Shown: positions 50,369 through 58,793, numbered from the stretch's first letter. The stretch is 59,412 nt of DNA from Lachnospira sp. UBA3212 (GCA_002363615.1 DEWK01000004.1:1-59412); one strand, 5' to 3'. The notes: generated by a model not told the origin, from the sequence alone. Numbers and translations: made by a program.

Positions 50369-51278
50369 AAAAATATATGATGTAATTGTAGCTGGGGCTG
50401 GTCCGGCAGGACTGGGAGCAACTCTTTATGCCAGAAGAGCCATGCTGGATACCCTTTTAATTGAAAAGGAATTTGACGGAGGTCAAATTTTAAGTACCGA
50501 TTCTGTAGATAACTACCTGGGACTTCCCGGAATCAACGGTTACGAGATGGGAATGAAATTTTCAGAGCATGTGGCAAGTTTTGAACCGGACAAGGTGACA
50601 GGAACCATTGAGGACATAAAAAAAGAAGGAGACCTTTTTAAGGTTTCCACCTCTCAAGGGGAATACCAGTCAAAGACCCTTGTCTATGCCATGGGTGCCA
50701 AGCATCGCCTCTTAGGTATTCCGGGGGAACAGGAATACGGCGGTCGTGGAGTATCCTATTGTGCCACCTGCGATGGAGCTTTTTACCGTGGAAAGGACAC
50801 CATTGTTGTGGGCGGTGGAGATGTGGCCCTTGAGGATGCTCTCTATCTTTCAAAACTTTGCAACAAGGTTTATTTGATGCATCGTCGTGACCAGTTCCGG
50901 GCAGCTAAGGTTATTCAGGACAAGGTTCTTGCAAATGACAAGATTACCGTGATCTGGAACGCAAGACCAGAAGAAATCCTTGGAAATGAGGACCGTAAGG
51001 TGAAGGGCCTTTCCTATGTGGATACGGTAAGTGGAGAAAAGGGGGAAGTTACCGTAGATGGAGTTTTTATTGCCGTAGGAATGTTGCCACAGTCTGAACT
51101 TGTCACAAACCTGGTTGATTGCGATCATGGCTATATTTGTGGGGATGAGACCTGCAAAACAAGCCTTCCGGGCTTTTATGCGGTAGGAGATGTTAGAACC
51201 AAACAGCTTAGACAGGTTATTACAGCGGTAGCGGATGGAGCCAATGCCATCACATCCATTGAAGAATATCTTCATTAA
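50361..51278 (+). CDS. trxB: Thioredoxin reductase-like flavoprotein
   Basis: This FAD-dependent pyridine nucleotide-disulfide reductase (305 aa) regenerates thioredoxin. The FAD motif G-A-G-P-A-G is at 12-17, the redox pair is C-A-T-C (C134, C137), the second nucleotide motif is V-G-G-G-D-V-A, and the C-terminal FAD motif is Y-A-V-G-D-V-R. The second motif is G-G-G-D-V-A rather than the G-G-G-x-S-A common in NADPH-specific enzymes, so the electron donor may differ (ferredoxin-type or NADH use is possible). It overlaps ohrR by 8 bases. The operon context suggests it powers the peroxidase. Confidence 0.93.
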   Translation: MSEKIYDVIVAGAGPAGLGATLYARRAMLDTLLIEKEFDGGQILSTDSVDNYLGLPGINGYEMGMKFSEHVASFEPDKVTGTIEDIKKEGDLFKVSTSQGEYQSKTLVYAMGAKHRLLGIPGEQEYGGRGVSYCATCDGAFYRGKDTIVVGGGDVALEDALYLSKLCNKVYLMHRRDQFRAAKVIQDKVLANDKITVIWNARPEEILGNEDRKVKGLSYVDTVSGEKGEVTVDGVFIAVGMLPQSELVTNLVDCDHGYICGDETCKTSLPGFYAVGDVRTKQLRQVITAVADGANAITSIEEYLH

Positions 51279-51399
51279 TCGATACGCATTGCAATAAAAC
51301 TCTCTTGAAAAAGTGAAAAAAAGTTAAAAAGAAATGAAAATTACAAAATGGAAACAATTTATGTTGGATAAAAATGAATAAGATTTAGTAAAAATAGTT

Positions 51400-51448
51400 A
51401 ACATCGTCTCTCCCCAAGAAATACAAGGAATTATGGAGGGACGATGTT
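51400..51448 (+). other. Conserved-looking 14-bp hairpin downstream of trxB
   Basis: AACATCGTCTCTCC (51400-51413) pairs with GGAGGGACGATGTT (51435-51448), one wobble, around a 21-base loop. There is no T run, so it is not a standard terminator. The whole gap 51279-51629 (351 bases) is otherwise AT-rich, with no gene that I can support. Confidence 0.5.
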
Positions 51449-51543
51449 TGTCATGTAAAACCAGAGGCGGAAACTATTTTTTTGTTTTTCGTGTAAAAAT
51501 GTGTTCGGTATGTGAAAGTTGCAACAAGGACCCCAAGATATTA

Positions 51544-51572
51544 TTGACTTTTTTTGTGTAAAATGATAAACT
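51544..51572 (+). promoter_or_regulatory. Promoter of the NlpC/P60 gene
   Basis: TTGACT (51544-51549), 17 bases, TAAACT (51567-51572). It leaves a leader of about 50 bases before the ATG. Confidence 0.6.
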
Positions 51573-51629
51573 TCAACAGGAATTAATAAATTTGTAATAT
51601 TTTGCAGATCATTTTAATGGAGGAATTCG

Positions 51630-53147
51630 ATGAATACCAAATTAACGAAGATGATTGCGTTAGGACTGGTCAGTTCTATGATGCTCACGAATAACGCAAC
51701 TTCAGTTCGTGCTGAAGAGGCTACTACAGCTGCAGAGACAGTTGCAGAAACCACCGTGGCCGCCGTTGAAACAGAAGCAACTGTTATGGAAACAAGTGCT
51801 GAGGAAACAACAGCAACTGAAGAAATTTCTTCTGAAGCAACTTCAGAAGAAGCAACTACTTCGATCGAAGAGGTAACTGAAGAGGAAGCCAGTGAAACTT
51901 CATCAGAGGAAACAGAGGAAGAGAAGGAAGCAGAGCAGACTGAGATGGCTGTAGCAGGTATTTCAGTATTATTAGATAACTACTATGCATCTAATAGCGA
52001 GGGACTTTCAAATCTCGTTCCGGAAGAGGAGACAAGTGTTGTTGAAGAAGAAACAACAACAGAAGCACTTCCAAAGTATAAGAGAAGAACACAAAGATAT
52101 TTTGATTCATTAGCAGTAGCTGTGGTTGATACCTACGTGAATGTTCGAAAGAAGCCAAATACAGATAGCAAGATTGTAGGACACATTTATGGCAACTGTG
52201 GTGCAAAAATTTTAGAGACTACCGATGATGGTTGGTACAAGATTCAGTCAGGTAATGTAGAAGGTTATATTAATGCTTCTTATTTCAAGACTGGTGATGA
52301 AGCAGAAGAGTATGTATTTAAGAATGGATATATGCTTGCAACCTGTACCGAAGACGGCTTATATGTTCGAGCAAAGAGATCAACGAAGGCGAAGATTTTA
52401 ACCCAGTTAAATGCCGGTCAGAAGTATGCAGTTGTTGATCAGTCTGAATATTGGGCTCAGGTGGTTCTAGATGACGAAGGAACTACCGGTTGGGTATCCC
52501 TAAAGTATGTAAAGATTACAGCTTATCTTGATAAGGCTGTAACCTTAAAGGAAGAAGAAGAAATTGCGAAGGAAGAAGCTTCAAGAGCGGCAGCAGAGGC
52601 TGAGTCAATCTCAGAATCCATTGCGGCAGAGCAGGCAGCAGCACAGGCAGCGGCTGAGGCAGAAAGCAAGGCACAGGCAGCAGCAATTGTACAGCAGCAG
52701 GCAGCTTCTTACAATAGTTATTCTAATAACACAACCTCAACCACAAAAGCGGCAGAGTCATCTGCATCTACAAGTACATATAGCGATTCAACCACATCTT
52801 CTGGTTCAGGAGCTTCAGTCGTAGCTTACGCTAAGAGATTCCTTGGCAATCCATATGTATACGGTGGTTCAAGTCTTACCAATGGTACAGACTGTTCAGG
52901 ATTTACAATGTCTGTATATGCTCATTTTGGCTATTACTTAAGCCATTCATCAGCAGCTCAGAGAAGTGCTGGTAGAGCAGTATCCTTTAGTGAATTACAG
53001 GCAGGTGATTTGATTTGTTACAGCGGCCACGTAGCAATCTATATTGGCGGTGGACAGATTATTCACGCAAGTACACCTTCTACCGGAATCATCATTTCAA
53101 GTATGTATTACGGAAGCACACCAATTTGTGCAAGAAGAATTTTATAA
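51630..53147 (+). CDS. Secreted SH3/NlpC-P60 peptidoglycan hydrolase
   Basis: This exported cell-wall endopeptidase (505 aa) probably cuts the peptide stem of peptidoglycan. The signal peptide is residues 1-28, ending V-R-A. A long Glu/Thr/Ala/Ser-rich acidic stretch (~29-150) follows. Two bacterial SH3 repeats come next (~165-230, Y-V-N-V-R-K-K-P; ~238-305, L-Y-V-R-A-K-R-S), then an Ala/Glu/Gln coiled linker (~310-365) and a Ser/Thr linker. The C-terminal NlpC/P60 domain (~390-505) has catalytic C422 in T-D-C-S-G-F, H467 in S-G-H-V-A-I-Y and H479 in I-I-H-A-S. The gene is monocistronic with its own promoter and terminator. Confidence 0.95.
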   Translation: MNTKLTKMIALGLVSSMMLTNNATSVRAEEATTAAETVAETTVAAVETEATVMETSAEETTATEEISSEATSEEATTSIEEVTEEEASETSSEETEEEKEAEQTEMAVAGISVLLDNYYASNSEGLSNLVPEEETSVVEEETTTEALPKYKRRTQRYFDSLAVAVVDTYVNVRKKPNTDSKIVGHIYGNCGAKILETTDDGWYKIQSGNVEGYINASYFKTGDEAEEYVFKNGYMLATCTEDGLYVRAKRSTKAKILTQLNAGQKYAVVDQSEYWAQVVLDDEGTTGWVSLKYVKITAYLDKAVTLKEEEEIAKEEASRAAAEAESISESIAAEQAAAQAAAEAESKAQAAAIVQQQAASYNSYSNNTTSTTKAAESSASTSTYSDSTTSSGSGASVVAYAKRFLGNPYVYGGSSLTNGTDCSGFTMSVYAHFGYYLSHSSAAQRSAGRAVSFSELQAGDLICYSGHVAIYIGGGQIIHASTPSTGIIISSMYYGSTPICARRIL

Positions 53148-53157
53148 TTAGAGAATC

Positions 53158-53195
53158 AATCGGTTGGTAACATAGGTTACCAGCCGATTTTTTTT
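53158..53195 (+). terminator. Terminator after the NlpC/P60 gene
   Basis: AATCGGTTGGTAAC (53158-53171) pairs with GTTACCAGCCGATT (53176-53189), one wobble, followed by T. Confidence 0.9.
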
Positions 53196-53232
53196 GCAAA
53201 CGAAAATAAAAATAAAAATATCCTCTGTAAAT

Positions 53233-53261
53233 TTGATTTTCGTAAACTAAGGGGTTATAAT
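53233..53261 (+). promoter_or_regulatory. Promoter of hpf
   Basis: TTGATT (53233-53238), 17 bases, TATAAT (53256-53261), giving a leader of about 90 bases. Confidence 0.75.
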
Positions 53262-53289
53262 ATAAATGAGTTTAAAATAATAATTACAA

Positions 53290-53310
53290 AGTCATCTAGG
53301 AGGGATGGCT
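53290..53310 (+). promoter_or_regulatory. Leader hairpin of hpf with a Shine-Dalgarno sequence in its loop
   Basis: AGTCATC (53290-53296) pairs with GATGGCT (53304-53310), one wobble, exposing TAGGAGG in the loop. The ATG that follows is directly abutting and part of the stem, so it is a poor start. The true hpf ribosome site lies about 45 bases further on. Confidence 0.45.
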
Positions 53311-53359
53311 TATACGGAACAGTAAACTCAATTCTAAAAGAAAAGGAGTTGTGGACAAC

Positions 53360-53887
53360 ATGCGTTATGTAATTACAGGTAGAAATATTGATGTAACAGA
53401 GGGATTAAAGGCAGCGGTACACGAGAAGATCGGAAAGCTTGAAAGATACTTCACCCCGGATACCGAGGTACATGTAACATTGGGGGTAGAAAAGGATCGT
53501 CAGAAGATCGAGGTAACAATTCCATTGAAGGGACGAATTGTTAGAGCAGAAGAGACAAGCAGTGATATGTATGTTTCGATTGATCTTGTAGAGGAGATTA
53601 TTGAAAGACAGTTAAGAAGATATAAGACTAGAATTATCGATAAGAAGCACACAGGAGAAAACTTCACAGACGAATATATGGAGAACGACTACGATGAAGA
53701 TGGCAGCGTTAATATCATTCGTACCAAGAAGTTTGCTGTTAAACCAGTAGATCCTGAAGAGGCTTGCTTACAGATGGAATTGCTTGGACATAACTTCTAT
53801 GTATTCCGTAATTCAGAAACGGATGAGGTGAATGTTGTATATAAGAGAAAAGACAACACCTACGGGCTGATTGAACCTGAGTTTTAA
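53360..53887 (+). CDS. hpf: Ribosome hibernation promoting factor, long form
   Basis: HPF binds the 30S decoding region and pairs ribosomes into inactive 100S dimers in slow growth. The 175-aa protein has both parts of the long form: N-terminal S30AE domain (~1-100, starting M-R-Y-V-I-T-G-R-N-I-D-V-T) and the C-terminal dimerisation domain (~115-175, K-P-V-D-P-E-E-A-C-L-Q-M-E-L-L-G-H-N-F-Y-V-F). The ATG at 53360 is preferred over a GTG 9 bases upstream, which is too close to the AAAAGGAG site. A hairpin (53887-53910) and a terminator follow. Confidence 0.95.
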   Translation: MRYVITGRNIDVTEGLKAAVHEKIGKLERYFTPDTEVHVTLGVEKDRQKIEVTIPLKGRIVRAEETSSDMYVSIDLVEEIIERQLRRYKTRIIDKKHTGENFTDEYMENDYDEDGSVNIIRTKKFAVKPVDPEEACLQMELLGHNFYVFRNSETDEVNVVYKRKDNTYGLIEPEF

Positions 53888-53910
53888 ATTATGGTAGTAG
53901 TACCATAATT
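53887..53910 (+). other. Perfect inverted repeat after hpf
   Basis: AATTATGGTA and TACCATAATT, 10 bp each around GTAG, start at the hpf stop codon. There is no T run; it may act as a 3' stabiliser just before the true terminator. Confidence 0.5.
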
Positions 53911-53913
53911 AGG

Positions 53914-53960
53914 AAAGAGCTTTCACTAGAGTGGTTACTTTGGTGGAAGCTCTTTTTTTT
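53914..53960 (+). terminator. Terminator after hpf
   Basis: AAAGAGCTTTCAC (53914-53926) pairs with GTGGAAGCTCTTT (53943-53955, one wobble), merging into a run of T. Confidence 0.88.
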
Positions 53961-54030
53961 GTTGTCTTTTTGGGTATGCATTTTTTAGAAAATGAAGTAT
54001 AATTTCACGTAATAAGAAAAGGAGGGCATT

Positions 54031-54615
54031 ATGCAGGAAGAAAAAGAACTGTCTGTATTTAAAAAAATGAAAGGTCATTGGCAAACCATCAACAGACATA
54101 AAAAAGAAGTGATGAAACTTTGCTTTAAGGCGGGTTTATATAAACAAGGTCTACTTCATGATTTATCAAAGTATTCACCGGATGAATTTATTCCGGGAGT
54201 AAAGTACTATCAGGGCTATCGAAGTCCCAATAATGCCCAAAGAGAGATGGAAGGGGCCTCCACTGCCTGGCTTCACCATAAAGGAAGAAATAAGCACCAT
54301 TTTGAATATTGGGTAGATTATCCTTGCAAAGGCTTAAATGACGGCCGGGGAAAGATGGTGGGCATGCAGATGCCAAAGCGTTATGTGGTGGAGATGTTTT
54401 GTGACCGAGTGGCTGCAGGGAAAATCTATAACGGAGATGCCTATACAGACAAACATCCTTTGGAATATTTTGAAAAAGGAAAAGATCATTACTTAATGAA
54501 TCCTAAAACCCAGCGCCTTTTACATCATTTGCTAAAAATGCTTGCCCAAAAAGGAGAGGAAGAAACTTTTTCCTATATTCGAAAGAACATTTTAAAAAAT
54601 GACAAATCCAGATGA
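54031..54615 (+). CDS. DUF5662 family protein
   Basis: The 194-aa cytoplasmic protein matches the DUF5662 family, common in Clostridia and sometimes mislabelled as catalase. H-D-L-S-K-Y-S-P-D-E-F (~43-53) and W-L-H-H-K-G-R-N-K-H-H-F-E-Y-W (~80-94) form a His/Asp-rich arrangement that recalls HD-type metal phosphohydrolases, and M-P-K-R-Y-V-V-E-M-F-C-D-R is also conserved. The reaction is unknown. AAGGAGG precedes the ATG. It lies between hpf (after its terminator) and secA. Confidence 0.85.
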   Translation: MQEEKELSVFKKMKGHWQTINRHKKEVMKLCFKAGLYKQGLLHDLSKYSPDEFIPGVKYYQGYRSPNNAQREMEGASTAWLHHKGRNKHHFEYWVDYPCKGLNDGRGKMVGMQMPKRYVVEMFCDRVAAGKIYNGDAYTDKHPLEYFEKGKDHYLMNPKTQRLLHHLLKMLAQKGEEETFSYIRKNILKNDKSR

Positions 54616-54744
54616 GTTTTGATTGTTCATGCATAGGGAAAAAGGGTTGAATAATCTCTTGCATAATGGTAAAATAAGTGCTTAAGTGGCTAAATAGAAA
54701 ACTATTCAGTAATGAGAGAAAATAGATTTAGGAGAATTTGAAAC

Positions 54745-57321
54745 ATGCATATTTTAGAAAAAATGTTTGGAACTCACAGCGAGCGTGAGATAAAGCGTAT
54801 CCGTCCAATCCTGAATAAAATTTTAGGATATCGTGAGGCGATGATGGCGCTTTCAGATGAGGAACTTACTGCAAAGACCCAGTATTTTAAGGATCAGCTT
54901 GCCAATGGAAAGACCCTAGATGATATCCTTCCGGAAGCATATGCGGTAGTAAGGGAAGCAGCGAGACGAGTTTTAAATACCGAGCATTATGAAGTACAGT
55001 TAATTGGTGGCATTATTCTACATCAGGGACGTATTGCTGAGATGAAGACCGGTGAAGGTAAGACCCAGACCTGTCTTTTACCGGCCTACTTAAACGCCTT
55101 AGAGGGCAAGGGTGTACATGTCGTAACCGTTAACGAGTATCTTGCTAGTCGAGATGCTGAGTGGATGGGACAGGTTCACAGATTTCTTGGTTTAAGCGTT
55201 GGATGTGTCTTAAATGACATGAGTCAGGAAGAACGTCGTGCAGCGTATAACTGCGATATTACCTATATCACCAATAACGAATTAGGGTTCGATTATCTTC
55301 GTGATAACATGGTTATTTACGAAAAAGACTTGGTACAGAGAGAACTTCACTATGCCATTATCGATGAGGTGGATTCGGTATTAATCGATGAAGCCAGAAC
55401 TCCATTGATTATTTCCGGACAGAGCGATAAGTCGACGAAACTTTATGAAGCATGTGATATTCTTGCAAAACAGTTAGTAAGAGGTGAGGAATCCAAGGAA
55501 CTTTCTAAGATGGACCTGATGATGGGTGAAGAAGTAGAAGAGTCCGGAGACTTCATTGTCAATGAAAAGGATAAGGTAGTAAATCTTACCGAGCAGGGTG
55601 TTCATAAGGTTGAGAAATTCTTCCACATTGCAAACCTTGCAGATCCGGAAAATCTTGAAATTCAGCACAATACGATCCTTGCCCTTCGTGCACACTATTT
55701 GATGCATAAGGATCAGGATTATGTAGTGAAGGATAACGAAATCTTAATTGTAGATGAGTTTACCGGACGTATTATGCCAGGTCGTCGTTATTCGGATGGT
55801 CTTCATCAGGCCATTGAGGCGAAGGAGCATGTAAAGGTAAATCGTGAAAGCAAGACTCTTGCTACCATTACCTTCCAGAACTTCTTTAATAAATATGCCA
55901 AGAAGTGTGGTATGACCGGTACTGCTTTAACAGAGGAGCAGGAGTTCCGTGATATTTACGGGATGGACGTTGTAGAAATCCCTACCAACAGACCGATTGC
56001 TCGTAAGGATCATCAGGATGCAGTTTATAAGACAAAGAAGGAAAAGTATCGTGCCGTTGTTCGTGAGGCTAAAGCGGCTTACGAAACAGGCCAGCCGGTT
56101 TTGATTGGTACCATTAACATTGATACTTCGGAATTACTGAGTGCCTTATTAAAGAAAGAAGGAATTCCACATAAGGTATTAAATGCAAAATACCATGAGT
56201 TAGAAGCAGAGATTGTAGCTAATGCAGGTCAGCACGGTGCAGTTACCATTGCTACAAACATGGCAGGTCGAGGAACCGATATTAAGCTTGATGATGAGGC
56301 AAAGGCGGCTGGTGGTCTTAAGATCATTGGTACCGAGCGTCATGAATCAAGACGAATCGATAATCAGCTCCGTGGACGTTCCGGACGTCAGGGAGATCCG
56401 GGTGAGTCAAGATTTTATCTATCTTTAGAGGATGATATTATGAGACTCTTTGGCTCTGAACGATTAATGGGAATCTTCAATTCTTTAGGAGTTCCGGATG
56501 ATGAGCAGATTGAGCACAAGATGTTAAGTTCAGCAATTGAGAGGGCTCAGAAGAAGATCGAGGATAATAACTTTGGTATTCGTAAAAACCTTCTTGAATA
56601 TGATCGTGTAAATAATGACCAGAGAGAAGTTATTTACGCAGAAAGACGTCGTGTATTGGAAGGCGAAAATATGAAGGAATCCATCCTTAAGATGATGGAT
56701 CAGGTTGCAGAGGATTGCGTGAATACCGTGATTCGTGATGATCAGAGAATTGAGGACTGGAACTTCGAGGAGTTAAATGGTCTTCTTGAGCCAATTATTC
56801 CTATTGCTAAGATAACACTTACCGATGATAAAAAGAACTGGAAGAAGAAGGATCTTGTGGAATATATCCAGGAAGAAGGTCACAAACTCTATGACGCCAA
56901 GGAAGCTGAGGTGACCGAGGCTGGAGCAGATATGCGTGAAGCAGAGCGTGTATTCTTACTTCGTACCATCGATCGTAAGTGGATGGATCACATTGATGAT
57001 ATGGATCAGCTTCGTGAAGGAATTGGACTTCAGGCCTATGGACAGAAGGATCCGGTTGTTGAGTATCGTATGAGTGGATTTGATATGTTTAACGACATGA
57101 TTAGTGCTATTTACGAAGATACGGTAAAACTTCTTCTCCACATTAAGGTAGAGCAGAAGATTGAGCGTGAGCAGGTTGCCAAGGTAACCGGAACCAACAA
57201 GGATGATACTGGCGTAAAGAAGCCTAAGACACGTGCAGAAAAGAAAATTTATCCAAACGATCCATGTCCATGCGGAAGTGGAAAGAAGTATAAAAACTGT
57301 CACGGTGCGGCAAATTTATAA
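54745..57321 (+). CDS. secA: Preprotein translocase ATPase SecA
   Basis: SecA pushes unfolded secretory proteins through SecYEG using ATP; it is a peripheral membrane protein. The 858-aa product has Walker A M-K-T-G-E-G-K-T (~100-107), the D-E-V-D box (I-I-D-E-V-D-S-V), the preprotein-binding domain, the second helicase motif with G-T-D-I-K-L and R-G-R-S-G-R-Q-G-D-P-G, and a C-terminal zinc-binding SEC-C tail (C-P-C-G-S-G-K-K-Y-K-N-C-H). GAATTT/GGAG spacing before the ATG is acceptable (AGGAG at 54731). All the secreted enzymes in this window would use it. A terminator follows at 57338. Confidence 0.97.
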   Translation: MHILEKMFGTHSEREIKRIRPILNKILGYREAMMALSDEELTAKTQYFKDQLANGKTLDDILPEAYAVVREAARRVLNTEHYEVQLIGGIILHQGRIAEMKTGEGKTQTCLLPAYLNALEGKGVHVVTVNEYLASRDAEWMGQVHRFLGLSVGCVLNDMSQEERRAAYNCDITYITNNELGFDYLRDNMVIYEKDLVQRELHYAIIDEVDSVLIDEARTPLIISGQSDKSTKLYEACDILAKQLVRGEESKELSKMDLMMGEEVEESGDFIVNEKDKVVNLTEQGVHKVEKFFHIANLADPENLEIQHNTILALRAHYLMHKDQDYVVKDNEILIVDEFTGRIMPGRRYSDGLHQAIEAKEHVKVNRESKTLATITFQNFFNKYAKKCGMTGTALTEEQEFRDIYGMDVVEIPTNRPIARKDHQDAVYKTKKEKYRAVVREAKAAYETGQPVLIGTINIDTSELLSALLKKEGIPHKVLNAKYHELEAEIVANAGQHGAVTIATNMAGRGTDIKLDDEAKAAGGLKIIGTERHESRRIDNQLRGRSGRQGDPGESRFYLSLEDDIMRLFGSERLMGIFNSLGVPDDEQIEHKMLSSAIERAQKKIEDNNFGIRKNLLEYDRVNNDQREVIYAERRRVLEGENMKESILKMMDQVAEDCVNTVIRDDQRIEDWNFEELNGLLEPIIPIAKITLTDDKKNWKKKDLVEYIQEEGHKLYDAKEAEVTEAGADMREAERVFLLRTIDRKWMDHIDDMDQLREGIGLQAYGQKDPVVEYRMSGFDMFNDMISAIYEDTVKLLLHIKVEQKIEREQVAKVTGTNKDDTGVKKPKTRAEKKIYPNDPCPCGSGKKYKNCHGAANL

Positions 57322-57337
57322 AGAGGATGAGAAAAAG

Positions 57338-57369
57338 CGGGCAGTCTGTTTCACAGATACCCGTTTTTT
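57338..57369 (+). terminator. Terminator after secA
   Basis: CGGG (57338-57341) with CCCG (57360-57363), and inner TCTGT with ACAGA (57345-57357), followed by six T. It is weaker than the others, so some read-through into the next two genes is likely. Confidence 0.75.
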
Positions 57370-57388
57370 CATTGGAGGCGGTGGAAGA

Positions 57389-57682
57389 ATGGAAAAAAAG
57401 AATTATACTTATCTACTGCTTTGCGGGGATGGCTCTTACTATTGCGGCTGGACAAATGATATGAAAAAGCGGTTAAAGGCCCACAACGATGGAAGCGGAA
57501 GCAAATATACCAGAACCAGAAGACCGGTCCGCTTGGTTTACTTAGAAGAGTCTCCAACTAAAAATGAGGCTATGAGCCGGGAGTGGCATATCAAACGGCT
57601 TTCGCGAAAACAAAAGGAAGCCCTGGTAGCAAGTTATCAGAAAACAAAAGAAATTGAATCGGAAAGGGAAGCGAATGATTGA
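57389..57682 (+). CDS. GIY-YIG nuclease-domain protein (UPF0213 type)
   Basis: This 97-aa single-domain protein has the GIY-YIG-like signature as Y-T-Y-L-L-L-C and Y-Y-C-G-W-T-N-D (~4-25). The catalytic Arg is in K-K-R-L-K-A-H-N, the G-S-K-Y-T-R-T-R-R-P segment and the Glu helix with K-N-E-A-M-S-R-E-W-H-I-K-R-L-S. UPF0213 members have been linked to nucleic acid cleavage, but their cellular role is unsettled. The ATG at 57389 is chosen by GGAGG ten bases upstream and by family length. It overlaps prfB by 8 bases. Confidence 0.9.
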   Translation: MEKKNYTYLLLCGDGSYYCGWTNDMKKRLKAHNDGSGSKYTRTRRPVRLVYLEESPTKNEAMSREWHIKRLSRKQKEALVASYQKTKEIESEREAND

Positions 57683-58793
57683 ATTAGACCAGTTAAAGTA
57701 TGAACTGAATAACAGCCATGTAAAAACCTTGGAGGAAATTCGGGAATCCTTGGACCTTCCAAGCAAACAGGCGAAACTAGATGAATTAAACAAGAAGATG
57801 GAAGCTGGAGATTTTTGGGATGATATGAAAAGTGCCCAGAAAACCATGCAGGCGGCTAATGCTTTAAAGGGAACCATTGGAAGATTTAACAAGTTACAGG
57901 AACAGTACGAAGACCTGACGGTTTTAATTGAAATGGCAGAAGAGGAGAATGACACCTCCATGGTGCCTGAAATTGAGGAGGCCAATGGAAAGTTGATTGC
58001 AGCCTTAGAGGAAGCTAAGGTATCCACCCTCTTAGACGGGGAGTATGACAAGGAAAATGCCATTCTTACCCTTCATGCAGGAGCGGGTGGAACAGAGGCT
58101 TGCGACTGGACGAATATGCTATATCGTATGTACAGCCGTTGGGCAGAAAGTAAGGGTTACTCTGTAGAACTGCTAGACTTTTTAGATGGAGAAGAAGCAG
58201 GCTTTAAGAGCGTTACCTTACAAATCAACGGGGAAAATGCCTACGGTTACTTGAAATCGGAGCGTGGCGTTCATCGTCTGGTGCGCATTTCCCCATTTAA
58301 TGCCAATGGAAAAAGACAAACCTCCTTTGCTTCTTGCGATGTTATGCCGGACATTGAAGAGGACCTGGATGTGGAAGTTAAGGATGATGAGATTCGTATA
58401 GACACCTATCGTTCTTCCGGTGCCGGTGGTCAGCACATTAACAAGACCTCATCGGCCATCCGAATCACTCATCTTCCTACAGGGATTGTGGTTCAGTGTC
58501 AAAATGAGCGTTCTCAGCTTCAAAACAAGGACAAGGCCATGAAAATGTTAAAGGCAAAACTTTATTTGAAGAGAAAGCAGGAAGAGGAAGAGAAGAGAGA
58601 TGGAATCCGCGGCGAGGTCATGGAAAATGGCTTTGGTAGCCAGATTCGGTCCTATGTTATGCAACCTTACACCTTAGTAAAAGACCTGCGAACCAGCATG
58701 GAAGTTGGAAATATCCAGTCTGTGATGGATGGGAATCTGGATCCATTTATCAGTGCCTACTTAAAGTGGATCAAAACCGGCAATAAGGCATAA
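57675..58793 (+). CDS. prfB: Peptide chain release factor 2
   Basis: RF2 ends translation at UGA and UAA codons. The 372-aa protein has the specificity motif S-P-F (I-S-P-F-N-A-N-G-K-R) and the catalytic G-G-Q at residues 251-253 (A-G-G-Q-H), within the usual length. The reading frame is continuous: codon 26 is TTG, where frameshifting prfB genes have an in-frame TGA. The programmed +1 frameshift that autoregulates RF2 in many bacteria is therefore absent. The ATG at 57675 overlaps the GIY-YIG gene by 8 bases; GGAAAGGG lies upstream. Confidence 0.96.
   Translation: MIELDQLKYELNNSHVKTLEEIRESLDLPSKQAKLDELNKKMEAGDFWDDMKSAQKTMQAANALKGTIGRFNKLQEQYEDLTVLIEMAEEENDTSMVPEIEEANGKLIAALEEAKVSTLLDGEYDKENAILTLHAGAGGTEACDWTNMLYRMYSRWAESKGYSVELLDFLDGEEAGFKSVTLQINGENAYGYLKSERGVHRLVRISPFNANGKRQTSFASCDVMPDIEEDLDVEVKDDEIRIDTYRSSGAGGQHINKTSSAIRITHLPTGIVVQCQNERSQLQNKDKAMKMLKAKLYLKRKQEEEEKRDGIRGEVMENGFGSQIRSYVMQPYTLVKDLRTSMEVGNIQSVMDGNLDPFISAYLKWIKTGNKA

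Noticed and set aside
57542..58063. 173-aa ORF on the minus strand within prfB
   Set aside because: It is fully antisense to a certain gene, without ribosome site or family motif; a by-product of codon bias.
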